Assembly (NCBI RefSeq): GCF_049065735.1
Contig: NZ_JBAKHD010000009.1
Location: 1 to 64,000 of the forward strand
Direction of reading: 5' to 3'
DNA: 64,000 bases
Source: Paramesorhizobium sp049065735
GTDB lineage: Bacteria; Pseudomonadota; Alphaproteobacteria; Rhizobiales; Rhizobiaceae
Shown here in pieces: positions 8,085 to 16,391 of the stretch. A model generated the notes under the pieces. That model made no database searches. It was not told the origin of the DNA and saw only the letters and a program-made list of their open reading frames with translations. Position numbers and translations under genes: made by a program. Each line of letters begins with the position of its first letter. The first letter of the stretch is position 1.

Positions 8085-8113
8085 AGCCCGGCAGCGTGTC
8101 TGCCGGGCTTTTT
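8085..8113 (+). terminator. terminator-like stem-loop between binding protein and permease genes
   Basis: AGCCCGGCA-7 nt-TGCCGGGCT followed by TTTTT, just after the binding-protein stop. Inside an operon such structures usually cause partial termination or protect the upstream message, giving more binding protein than permease. Confidence 0.8.
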
Positions 8114-8130
8114 GACGGGTCATTCAGCCT

Positions 8131-9000
8131 ATGCAGAGCCGCACGCTGCCCTATTTTCTGATCCTGCCCAGCCTTTTTCTGGCCGCGGTGGTGATTTTCT
8201 GGCCGACGGTGGACCTCATTCAAATCGCCACCCATGATGTCAGCCGCTTCGGACAGCTGCGCGATTATAATGGCGGCGCCAATTTTACCGATCTCTTCGC
8301 CTCGCCGGATTTCATGAATGCCTTGTGGCGCACGGCGGTCTGGACCGTTGCGGTGGTGGGCGGCGCGCTTCTCCTTTCCATTCCCGTCGCCATCATCCTC
8401 AATATGGATTTCTACGGACGCTCGGTGGCGCGCGCCATCGTCATGCTACCATGGGCGGTATCGCTGACCATGACCGCAATCGTCTGGCGCTGGGCGCTCA
8501 ATGGGGAAAGCGGGATGCTGAATTCCGCCTTGCGGGGCCTGGGCATCATCGACACGAATATTCAGTGGCTCGCCGACGCTTCCACCGCATTCCCGATGGA
8601 GATACTGGTCGGCATTCTCGTGACCGTGCCCTTCACCACCACGATCTTTCTCGGTGGACTCTCATCCATTCCAGACGATCTCTACGAGGCCGCATCGCTC
8701 GAAGGCGCCGGCCCGTGGCAGCAGTTCCGGGAAATCACCTTCCCGCTGCTGAAGCCCTTCGTGAACATCGCCATCGTCCTGAACACGATCTATGTGTTCA
8801 ATTCCTTCCCGATCATCTGGGTGATGACGCAGGGCGGCCCGGCCAATTCCACCGACATTCTGGTGACTCATCTTTACAAGCTGGCCTTCCGGATCGGCCA
8901 GCTCGGTCAGGCATCGGCGGTTTCGCTCATCATGCTCGCCATATTGCTGGTCTTCACCGCCATCTACATCAGGCTTGCCATGCGGAACCAACCCACATGA
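8131..9000 (+). CDS. sugar ABC importer permease (MalF-like)
   Basis: A 289-residue inner-membrane permease with about six transmembrane helices and the cytoplasmic EAA loop EAASLEGAGPWQQFREITFPLLKP (shown in part: EAASLEGAG) near residue 187, which docks the ATPase. It pairs with the next permease; their genes overlap by four bases (ATGA), indicating translational coupling. Part of the CUT1-type importer of this locus. Confidence 0.92.
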   Translation: MQSRTLPYFLILPSLFLAAVVIFWPTVDLIQIATHDVSRFGQLRDYNGGANFTDLFASPDFMNALWRTAVWTVAVVGGALLLSIPVAIILNMDFYGRSVARAIVMLPWAVSLTMTAIVWRWALNGESGMLNSALRGLGIIDTNIQWLADASTAFPMEILVGILVTVPFTTTIFLGGLSSIPDDLYEAASLEGAGPWQQFREITFPLLKPFVNIAIVLNTIYVFNSFPIIWVMTQGGPANSTDILVTHLYKLAFRIGQLGQASAVSLIMLAILLVFTAIYIRLAMRNQPT

Positions 9001-9824
9001 TCGCACCGAAGCTGAAACGTACCATCATTGCCTGGGCCGTGCTGTCGCCGCTCGTCATCCTCACGCTGTTTCCCTTCGCCGTCATGTTTCTGACCGCCGT
9101 GAAGCCGTCGCAGGAGGTGCTTTCGCCGACCTGGTGGCCCAGCACCTTCCGCTGGCAGAATTTTCCGGAAATGTGGGTGGCGACGGGCTTCGGCACCGCG
9201 CTCGTAAACTCGATCTACGTTTCGGTCATCGCCTCCATCGGGGCGATCATCGTTTCCATTCCCGCCGCCTATGCGATGTCGCGTTTCAAATTCGCGGGCC
9301 AAGGCGCGTTCCGGCAGTTCCTGCTCGTGTCGCAGATGATTTCGCCCATCGTGCTGGTGCTGGGCCTGTTCCGGCTGCTCGCAGCCTATGGCCTGATTGG
9401 AAGCCTCTCGGCGGTCGGCGCGGTCTACATGGCCTTCAACATCGCCTTCACGGTCTGGATGCTGCAAAGCTATTTCGACACCGTGCCGCGCGATCTGGAA
9501 GAGGCTGCGTGGATGGAAGGGGCCGGACGCGCCAAGACGCTAGTAAAAGTCTTCCTGCCGCTCTGCCTGCCGGCCATCGCCGTGACGGCCATCTTCACCT
9601 TCATCAATGCGTGGAACGAGTTCGTCGTGGCGCTCACCATGCTGCGCGATGAAGACAGCTATACATTGCCCATTCAGGTTTTTTCGCTGGTGGCGGGACG
9701 CTACACGGTCGAATGGAACTATGTCATGGCCGCAACCCTCGTCGCCACGCTTCCGGTGGCGATCCTCTTCGTCTGGCTGCAGCGCTACCTCATCCGGGGG
9801 CTCGCGCTTGGAGCCGTCAAATAA
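8997..9824 (+). CDS. sugar ABC importer permease (MalG-like)
   Basis: A 275-residue permease. The ATG at 8997 overlaps the preceding stop codon. It has six predicted transmembrane segments, an EAA loop (EEAAWMEGAG near residue 170) and the C-terminal RYLIRGLALGAVK-like ending typical of MalG-type subunits. It completes the membrane channel with the 8131 permease. Confidence 0.92.
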   Translation: MIAPKLKRTIIAWAVLSPLVILTLFPFAVMFLTAVKPSQEVLSPTWWPSTFRWQNFPEMWVATGFGTALVNSIYVSVIASIGAIIVSIPAAYAMSRFKFAGQGAFRQFLLVSQMISPIVLVLGLFRLLAAYGLIGSLSAVGAVYMAFNIAFTVWMLQSYFDTVPRDLEEAAWMEGAGRAKTLVKVFLPLCLPAIAVTAIFTFINAWNEFVVALTMLRDEDSYTLPIQVFSLVAGRYTVEWNYVMAATLVATLPVAILFVWLQRYLIRGLALGAVK

Positions 9825-9848
9825 CGGAAATGAACGGAATCCCCTTAT

Positions 9849-11321
9849 ATGCGCATTTTCACCGCGTCCCTTGCGACCGAAACCAACACGTTTTCGCCCG
9901 TCCCGACCGACCGCGCCTCGTTCGAAATGGCCTTCTATGCGCCGCCGGGCATGCATCCGGAAACGCCGACGCTTTGTTCTTCTCCCATCGTGGCGCTGCG
10001 CGAGCGCGCCGCGGCAAGGGGGTTGACCGTCATCGAAGGCACCGCCGCCTGGGCCGAGCCGGGCGGCTTATTGCAACGGCGGGCATTCGAGGAATTGCGC
10101 GACGAAATCCTGGACCAACTGCGGGCTGCCATGCCCGTCGACGGCGTGATTCTCGGCCTGCATGGCGCAATGGTGGCGCAGGGCTATGACGATTGCGAAG
10201 GCGATCTGCTGGAGCGCATCCGCGCCATTGTCGGCCCGAAGGTGCTAATTGCCGCGGAGTTCGATCCGCATAGTCATCTGACACCCAAGCGGGTCGAAAA
10301 TCTCGATATTTACGCCGCCTTCCTCGAATTCCCGCACACGGATTTCTATGAGCGCGGCGAACATGTGGTGGAACTGGCGCTGGATGCGCTCGCCGGCCGC
10401 AGCAAGCCCGTCATTTCGACATTCGATTGCCGTATGATCGGCGTCTTCCCGACCAGCAAGGAGCCGATGCGCTCCTTCGTCGACCGCATCAAGGCGATGC
10501 AGGGCAAGGATGGCATTCTCTCCATTTCGGTCGTCCATGGCTTCATGGCGGCCGACGTGCCTGAGATGGGCACGCGCATTGTCGTCGTCACCGACAATGA
10601 CCCGACCAAGGGCGCGGCGCTGGCCGAGCGCCTCGGGCGGGAACTGATCGCCATGCGCGGGGAGACCATGATGGCGATGCTCGACACGGATCAGGGCATC
10701 GACCGCGCCCTTGCGGCGCATGGCGCCGATCCCGCGAAGCCTGCCGTCACCGCCGATGTCTGGGACAATCCAGGCGGCGGCGTGGCGGGCGATGGCACCT
10801 ATGTTTTGCGGCGGCTGATCGAGCGCGGTATCGATAATATCGGCGTCGCCACCCTATGGGACCCGGTCGCCGTGACCTTCTGCCACGCGGCCGGCGAAGG
10901 CGCCGAGATCGATCTGCGCTTCGGCGGCAAGTCAGGCCCGCTTGGCGGCGAGCCTATCGACGCGCGTGTCACCGTATTGAAGGTGGCCGAAGAGGGCTGG
11001 CAAAGTTTCGGCCCAAGCCGCGTCACGCTCGGACCTTCGGCCGTGGTTCGCATCGAGGGGACGCGGATCGATGTCATCCTCAACACCAATCGCACCCAGA
11101 CCTTCGAGCCCGATATCTTCTCAAATCTCGGCATCGATCCGATGAAGAAAGATATATTGCTGGTCAAATCCACCAATCATTTCCATGCCGGCTTCGCGCC
11201 GATCGCCGCCGAGATCATCTATGTCGACGCGCCCAGCTCCTACCCGAGCAATCCGGCGACGACCAATTACCGCAAGCTCACCCGCCCGATCTGGCCGCGC
11301 GTGGAAAATCCTTGGGGTTAA
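9849..11321 (+). CDS. M81-family (MlrC-like) metallohydrolase
   Basis: A 490-residue protein with the whole M81/DUF1485 layout: the N-terminus MRIFTASLATETNTFSP, the segment DGVILGLHGAMVAQG near residue 97, EFDPHSH near 136 and HTDFYERG near 160, which holds likely zinc ligands, and a C-terminal DUF1485 half with VKSTNHFHAGF. The family is named after MlrC (microcystinase C), which opens linearised peptide toxins; most members act on unknown amides or small peptides. It is the last gene of the importer operon, 24 bp after the permease, implying that it hydrolyses the imported solute or its product. Confidence 0.9.
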   Translation: MRIFTASLATETNTFSPVPTDRASFEMAFYAPPGMHPETPTLCSSPIVALRERAAARGLTVIEGTAAWAEPGGLLQRRAFEELRDEILDQLRAAMPVDGVILGLHGAMVAQGYDDCEGDLLERIRAIVGPKVLIAAEFDPHSHLTPKRVENLDIYAAFLEFPHTDFYERGEHVVELALDALAGRSKPVISTFDCRMIGVFPTSKEPMRSFVDRIKAMQGKDGILSISVVHGFMAADVPEMGTRIVVVTDNDPTKGAALAERLGRELIAMRGETMMAMLDTDQGIDRALAAHGADPAKPAVTADVWDNPGGGVAGDGTYVLRRLIERGIDNIGVATLWDPVAVTFCHAAGEGAEIDLRFGGKSGPLGGEPIDARVTVLKVAEEGWQSFGPSRVTLGPSAVVRIEGTRIDVILNTNRTQTFEPDIFSNLGIDPMKKDILLVKSTNHFHAGFAPIAAEIIYVDAPSSYPSNPATTNYRKLTRPIWPRVENPWG

Positions 11322-11383
11322 AGCAAATTGCTTTTAGGCGGAATCATTCGAAACCATCAAACCACTGCCGCGATGGAGATGTC

Positions 11384-11534
11384 GAGGCATGGATTCCTGT
11401 GACAAGCACAGGAATGACGGAAATGGGGTGATTGTCCGTCAACGAGAACCATTGTGCATGCTGCAAGGTTGAAGGTTATCAGCGACAATTAAGCAATCCG
11501 TCATTCCTGTGCTTGTCACAGGAATCCATGCCTC
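11384..11534. repeat. 38-bp perfect inverted repeat, each arm itself a hairpin
   Basis: The sequence at 11384-11421 recurs as its exact reverse complement at 11497-11534, 75 bp apart. Each arm contains ATTCCTGTG-5 nt-CACAGGAAT. This is a mobile-looking intergenic palindrome in the 316-bp gap between the convergent M81 and aldolase genes. No gene is seen in the gap; short frames across it are shadows of the repeat. It could also act as a bidirectional terminator. Confidence 0.85.
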
Positions 11535-11637
11535 AACGTTGCTGCCGACGCGAGGGTAAAGAAGTGCGTACTGCCTCCGTTTAAAATAAAATCCCCTCAA
11601 TAAGAGCGCATACAATTCATTTCGGTGTCGGACGCTC

Positions 11638-12729
11638 TCACCAAACGGTCCCGCGGGCATCGACGGTCTCCACCCGTGTCACGATTCCATCGCGATGGAA
11701 CACCATACGGTCGAAGAGATTGCTGACGACGCAGGTGTGATTGGGGACGATCCTGACCATTTCTCCCACCTCGGGAAACCCCGGCGGGCAATCCTTCAAG
11801 TCCACCACCGCATGCTCCTCCGACAGCGAGACGATGCGCGCGGCCTCGAAGCCGTCGATCATGCCATGATCGCTGAAGCCCATGAGATCCGATGTCAGCG
11901 CCTTCGAACCGGCATCGAGCACGGCGCGATCCGGCGCGGGACGAGAGACGACGGTGGCAAGGATATGCATCGCCAGGTCCGCCGTCGTGCAATGGCCTGA
12001 CCGCACCATGCTGCGGTCATTATAGACATAGGTTCCGGCGCGGTGCTCGGTCGCCGAAGGCACGAGATGCGCCGAGAACAGGTCCGGCGAACCGCCATTG
12101 GAGCGGATGGGGCAGTCTATCCCCTTTGCCGCGAGCAGCTCCACCGTGCGGGCGATGAATGCTTCCACTTGGGATGCGCCGCCGATTGCCGGATAGGTCA
12201 GGATGCCGGCAAAGCGAAGCCCTGGCGCGGCGGCGATTTTCTCAGCCAGTTCGCTTGCCGCCTCCGGCGTCTGCACCCCACAGCGCCTGCCGCCGGTGTC
12301 GCATTCGACGAGCACGGCAAGCGGTTTCGTGGCCTCGAACGCAGCCGCAAGCCCTTTGACGGTCGTTTCGCTGTCGGCCACCACGGCAAGCCGCGCGACA
12401 CGTTCGTTGAGTGCCTTGAGACGCGCGAGCTTCGCTGCCCCGAGGATGTTATAAGTGATCAGGATGTCGTCGAAGCCCGCATCGGCAAAGATTTCCGCCT
12501 CGCTGACCTTCTGGCAATTGATGCCGGTCGCCCCCGCTGCCAATTGCTGGCGGGCGATGGCGGCGATCTTGTGGGTCTTGATATGCGGGCGGAACGCCTT
12601 GCCGATACGGTCGAAATAGGCCTGTGCGCGGGCAATGTTGGCGGCAAGCCGGTCCTCGTCGATCACAGGCATGGGCGTTAGGATTTCAGCGAGCGGCGTG
12701 CCGATTTCGGGCCAAGGATAGGTCATCAT
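11638..12729 (-). CDS. D-threonine aldolase-like / alanine-racemase-fold PLP enzyme
   Basis: A 363-residue type III PLP enzyme. The PLP lysine lies in RPHIKTHK near residue 48, as in D-threonine aldolases (DSD1/DTA group), followed by the barrel strands GINCQKVSEAE and the C-terminal metal-dependent domain ending with NHTCVVSNLFD, whose His and Cys fit the divalent-metal site. Such enzymes cleave D-beta-hydroxy amino acids to glycine and an aldehyde, or dehydrate D-serine. It lies 12 bp after ridA in the same direction; RidA removes the reactive enamines made by PLP enzymes. Confidence 0.85.
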   Translation of the reverse strand: MMTYPWPEIGTPLAEILTPMPVIDEDRLAANIARAQAYFDRIGKAFRPHIKTHKIAAIARQQLAAGATGINCQKVSEAEIFADAGFDDILITYNILGAAKLARLKALNERVARLAVVADSETTVKGLAAAFEATKPLAVLVECDTGGRRCGVQTPEAASELAEKIAAAPGLRFAGILTYPAIGGASQVEAFIARTVELLAAKGIDCPIRSNGGSPDLFSAHLVPSATEHRAGTYVYNDRSMVRSGHCTTADLAMHILATVVSRPAPDRAVLDAGSKALTSDLMGFSDHGMIDGFEAARIVSLSEEHAVVDLKDCPPGFPEVGEMVRIVPNHTCVVSNLFDRMVFHRDGIVTRVETVDARGTVW

Positions 12730-12741
12730 TATTCCTGCCCG

Positions 12742-13134
12742 TCAAAGCGGCTTATAGGCGATGACATCCATTTCCACCTTCGCATCGACCATCAGCGGCG
12801 ACTGGACCGTGGAGCGCGCCGGCGGATGGTGGATGAAATGCTTCTCGAAGACGGCGTTGAAGCTGGAGAAGTCGCGGGCATCGTCCAGCCACACATTGAC
12901 CTTCACCACATCGGCCAGCGTGCAATCGGCAAGCGCCAGAACGCTTTTGATATTGGCGATCACCTGCTCCGTCTGGGTGACGATATTGCCGGCCACGACC
13001 TCGCCGTCGACGGTCGGCACCTGGCCTGACACATAGACGAAATCGCCCGCGCGGACGGCCTTGGCGAAGGGGCGGCGCTGCCCGCCGGCCTGCGCGTCGG
13101 CACCTTCGTAACGGATCAGTTCTTTCCGGCTCAT
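12742..13134 (-). CDS. RidA-family enamine/imine deaminase
   Basis: A 130-residue protein of the YjgF/YER057c/UK114 family: GDFVYVSGQVPTVDG near residue 30, TEQVIANIKSVL near 71 and the active-site arginine in PPARSTVQ near residue 105. It hydrolyses 2-aminoacrylate or related imines to 2-ketoacids. It precedes the PLP enzyme gene in the same operon, which makes a role in that pathway likely. Confidence 0.92.
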   Translation of the reverse strand: MSRKELIRYEGADAQAGGQRRPFAKAVRAGDFVYVSGQVPTVDGEVVAGNIVTQTEQVIANIKSVLALADCTLADVVKVNVWLDDARDFSSFNAVFEKHFIHHPPARSTVQSPLMVDAKVEMDVIAYKPL

Positions 13135-13202
13135 GGCATCTCCTTAATATAATTGGGCATGTAAACGTATAATTCCGCTGAATTCCAAGCAATTAAAATT
13201 CA

Positions 13203-14060
13203 TCATTGCTTTGCGGGCATGACCGATGCGCGGAACAATTTCGGCGTCGTCCCGGTCCGCTGGCGGAAAAGATCATAGAACCGGCTGCTGGAGCCGAAGC
13301 CGCAATCATAGGCGATCTGGAGAATGGGATCGTCAGTATCGGCGAGGCGCTGCATCGCCCGGGCGAGGCGGTAGCGGGTCAGATATTCGTTGACCGAGAT
13401 GCCCAGCACCTCGCGGAAGGTCTTGTTGGCGGTGCTGGGATGGATGTTGGCGCGTTCAGCCAGCTCCGTCAGGGTCAGCGGCTCGGCATAATGCGCGTTG
13501 ATGAGTTCCGTCAGCATCTCGGCCCGCCGCACGGAGGCATGGCCAACGGGCTGGCGCTCGGTCGCAACATCCGGCGCGTCGAGCGTATCGAGGATGAGGC
13601 GGCGGACACGCAGCTTGGCCTCGTCGGCGATGAGGCGGCGACGCGCCGCATTCCCCTCTCCCCACTCCTCCACCCATTGAGGAAGAAGCAGCGCATCCGC
13701 GTGGGCGGGGCGGGGATCGGCCAGGAACCGGCCCTGCATGATCGCCTGCCTGACATCGCGGTCGATCGCCAGCCCGAGAAAATCGGCGAGCGGCAGATAG
13801 ATGCAGATGAGCGGCGCGCCGGGTGCGACGTCGACGGTTCGGTGCGGGATCGCCGCCCAGAACAGCACCAGCCTTCCGGCTTCCACCTGCTCCTGACGTC
13901 CGTTGAAGAGATAGCTCATCCGGCCTTCCAGAAGCAGGTTGATCTCGACATGGTCGTGCCAGTGCGCCGCGCTCATCGCGTCGGCGATATGACGCTCGAT
14001 CAGGAAGCCGCCATCGGCGACGCCAACAGCATCGTTTGAAGGTTTATCACGCTTTTTCAG
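13203..14060 (-). CDS. AraC-family transcriptional regulator
   Basis: The coding region has an N-terminal cupin-type sensor (HWHDHVEINLLLEG) and a C-terminal double helix-turn-helix with IAYDCGFGSSSRFYDLFRQRTG at the end, the AraC signature. It is divergent from the GH4 gene and probably controls it. The start is uncertain: the frame contains no ATG, GTG or TTG between 14060 and the first ATG at 13976, yet homologous sequence seems to extend upstream. A GAGGAG ribosome site stands nine bases before a CTG at 14060, which I take as the start. The frame runs on far upstream only as a shadow of the GH4 gene. Confidence 0.82.
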   Translation of the reverse strand: MKKRDKPSNDAVGVADGGFLIERHIADAMSAAHWHDHVEINLLLEGRMSYLFNGRQEQVEAGRLVLFWAAIPHRTVDVAPGAPLICIYLPLADFLGLAIDRDVRQAIMQGRFLADPRPAHADALLLPQWVEEWGEGNAARRRLIADEAKLRVRRLILDTLDAPDVATERQPVGHASVRRAEMLTELINAHYAEPLTLTELAERANIHPSTANKTFREVLGISVNEYLTRYRLARAMQRLADTDDPILQIAYDCGFGSSSRFYDLFRQRTGTTPKLFRASVMPAKQ

Positions 14061-14177
14061 GCTGATTTTCTCCTCTGATAGCGCGCGGATTCGGGAATAA
14101 ATGTGTCTATAACTGGAAGAAATTCTGATTTGGAAGGCATAATTTTGGCCATCTTCCAGATTCCACCGGAGTTCGAA

Positions 14178-15494
14178 ATGACCAAGATATGCCTCGTCGG
14201 CGCAGGCAGCACCGTTTTCGCGCAGAATATTCTGGGCGATGTCCTCTCTAATCCGGCCGTGTCCGATTACGTCATCAGCCTCTTCGACATCGATCCCGAA
14301 CGGCTCAAAACCTCTGAAATCGTCGCCCGCCGCATCTGCGAGGCGCTGCATCTTCCGAATGTCAGGGTCGAGGCCACCCTCGACCGGCGCGAGGCGTTGA
14401 AAGGCTCGGATTTCGTCATCCTGATGATGCAGGTCGGCGGCTACAAGCCCGCCACCGTCACCGATTTCGAGGTGCCCAAGCGCTACGGCCTGCGGCAGAC
14501 CATCGCCGATACGCTCGGCATCGGCGGCATATTCCGGGGCCTGCGAACCATTCCCGTGCTGGAGGAAATCTGCCGCGATATGGAGGAGGTGTGCCCCGAT
14601 GCGCTCCTCATGCAATATGTGAACCCGATGGCGATCAATTGCTGGGCGATCAGGGAAATCGCGCCTTCGATCCGCACCGTCGGCCTCTGCCACAGCGTCC
14701 AGCACACCGCCGGCCATCTCGCTGAATGTCTTGGCGAAAACATTGCCGATATCAATTATGTCTCGGCCGGCATCAACCACGTCGCCTTCTTCGTGAAATA
14801 TGAAAAGCAGCTGGCCGATGGCTCGCGGGAGGATCTCTATCCGCGTCTCAAGGCGCTGGCCGCCGAAGGGCGCGTGCCCGAGGACGACCGGGTGCGCTTC
14901 GACGTGTTGAAGCGGCTGGGCTTCTTCGTCACGGAATCGAGCGAGCATTTCTCCGAATATACGTCCTGGTACATCAAGGACGGCCGGAAGGACCTGATCG
15001 AAAGCCTCAACATCCCGCTCGACGAATATATCCGCCGCTGCGAGGTGCAGATTGCCGAATGGCAGGAATTGCGCCGGGATCTGGAAGGCAACAAGGCCAT
15101 CGAGGTCTGCCGCAGCAATGAATATGCCGCCGGCATCATCCATGCCGCTGTGACGGGCGAGCCCGCGCTCGTCTATGGCAATGTGCCGAATAACGGCCTC
15201 ATCGACAATTTGCCCGATGCTTGCGTGGTGGAAGTGCCCTGCCATGTGGACCGCAACGGCATCCAGCCTGTCCGCATCGGCCGCATCCCCTCCCAGCTCG
15301 CCGCCGTGATGAACTTGAGCATTTCCGTGCAGCAGCTCACCGTCGAGGCGGCGCTGACGAAAAAGCGCGACCGGATCTATCAGGCTGCACTCCTCGACCC
15401 CCACACATCGGCGGAGCTGTCGCCCGACCAGATCTGGAAGCTTGTCGATGAGCTGATCGAAGCGCATGGCGATCTGCTGCCGCGGTACCATTGA
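14178..15494 (+). CDS. GH4 family glycosidase (alpha-galactosidase-like)
   Basis: A 438-residue NAD- and Mn-dependent glycosidase. The start at 14178 follows 'ccggag'; upstream in-frame ATG at 14103 is poor. It has a Rossmann N-terminus KICLVGAGSTVFAQ, the VNPMAINCWA segment near residue 155, the metal-binding Cys/His pair in VGLCHSVQ near 174 and the AGINHVAFF segment near 200. MelA-type alpha-galactosidases are the closest family memory, but GH4 also includes alpha-glucosidases, alpha-glucuronidases and 6-phospho-glycosidases. It has no signal peptide, so it acts in the cytoplasm on an imported substrate. Confidence 0.9.
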   Translation: MTKICLVGAGSTVFAQNILGDVLSNPAVSDYVISLFDIDPERLKTSEIVARRICEALHLPNVRVEATLDRREALKGSDFVILMMQVGGYKPATVTDFEVPKRYGLRQTIADTLGIGGIFRGLRTIPVLEEICRDMEEVCPDALLMQYVNPMAINCWAIREIAPSIRTVGLCHSVQHTAGHLAECLGENIADINYVSAGINHVAFFVKYEKQLADGSREDLYPRLKALAAEGRVPEDDRVRFDVLKRLGFFVTESSEHFSEYTSWYIKDGRKDLIESLNIPLDEYIRRCEVQIAEWQELRRDLEGNKAIEVCRSNEYAAGIIHAAVTGEPALVYGNVPNNGLIDNLPDACVVEVPCHVDRNGIQPVRIGRIPSQLAAVMNLSISVQQLTVEAALTKKRDRIYQAALLDPHTSAELSPDQIWKLVDELIEAHGDLLPRYH

Positions 15495-15511
15495 TCGGCT
15501 GCCCTCAACAG

Positions 15512-15545
15512 ATCATAAAAAATCAAATTTCTGATTGACTATGAT
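15512..15545. promoter_or_regulatory. AT-rich inverted repeat upstream of deoR-type gene
   Basis: ATCATA ... TATGAT with an inner TCA/TGA pair, between the GH4 stop and the DeoR-type regulator. The position suits autoregulation of the downstream kinase/importer operon. Confidence 0.4.
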
Positions 15546-15600
15546 TTCATTGAATGGAATCTTGATCGAAATTACGGCATTCGCTCATGGGAGGAGAAGG

Positions 15601-16389
15601 GTGACGCAAGCGGGAGGGGTGAAGGCGGAACGTCTCGATGCCATTCGCAGTCATCTTTATGCGAACGGGTTTTCGACGATCCAAGCGCTGGCCGATGCGC
15701 TCGGCGCCTCGCTCGCGACAGTCCGGCGCGACCTGCAGATTCTCGAGCAGCAGGGAGCGATCGACCGGGTGCATGGCGGGGCGCGGATCGCCGAAGGCTC
15801 GTCGGTGGAACTGGCCTTCCAGGAGCGCGAAAAGCGCCATCTCGCGGCCAAGCGGGCAATTGCCACGGCGGCCTATGACCTGCTCGCCCCCCGCACGGCG
15901 ATATTCCTCGATGCCGGGACGACGGTGCTCCAGCTCGCGCGCCTCATCCGCATCAATCCCATGCCGCTGCGCATCTTCACCAACGGGATTACGGTCGCGC
16001 AGGAGTTTCTCAACATTCCCAATCTGGAGGTGGTGCTGCTGGGCGGGCAACTGCGCAGCGAAAACGCCTCCATCGTGGGGCCGCAGGCCGAGACGATGCT
16101 GGAGACGATCTGGTTCGATCAGCTTTTCCTCGGGGCCAGCGCCATCAGCCTCGATGGCGCGATCTACAGCGTCGACAGCGCCGAAGCGAGCCTCAATCGC
16201 TGCATGCTCACCCGCTCGGCGCACCGCTTCGTGCTCGCCGACTCCTCGAAATTCGGCACCATGGCGACCTATAAGGTCGCGCCGCTGAGCACGGCCCGGG
16301 TGATCACCGACGCCGGCCTTTCACAGGAATGGCGCCGGCAGCTCAGCGAATTCGGCGTCGAGACGACCGTCGCAGATGCCGGAGCGTGA
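15601..16389 (+). CDS. DeoR-family transcriptional regulator
   Basis: A 262-residue repressor. I chose GTG at 15601 because it follows a strong ggaggagaagg ribosome site and gives the usual short N-terminus; upstream ATGs in frame lack a ribosome site. The helix-turn-helix lies near residues 22-55 (IQALADALGASLATVRRDL), followed by RVHGGA and the DeoR sensor domain with FLDAGTTVLQLA and TNG, which binds a phosphosugar. It heads the kinase-importer-SIS operon and overlaps its logic: the kinase starts 2 bp after its stop. Confidence 0.9.
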   Translation: MTQAGGVKAERLDAIRSHLYANGFSTIQALADALGASLATVRRDLQILEQQGAIDRVHGGARIAEGSSVELAFQEREKRHLAAKRAIATAAYDLLAPRTAIFLDAGTTVLQLARLIRINPMPLRIFTNGITVAQEFLNIPNLEVVLLGGQLRSENASIVGPQAETMLETIWFDQLFLGASAISLDGAIYSVDSAEASLNRCMLTRSAHRFVLADSSKFGTMATYKVAPLSTARVITDAGLSQEWRRQLSEFGVETTVADAGA

Positions 16390-16391
16390 CG

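Noticed and set aside
14061..15491. Long minus-strand open frame continuing upstream of the AraC-type gene
   Set aside because: It is antisense to the GH4 gene and has no protein-family features; only the part below 14060 is coding.
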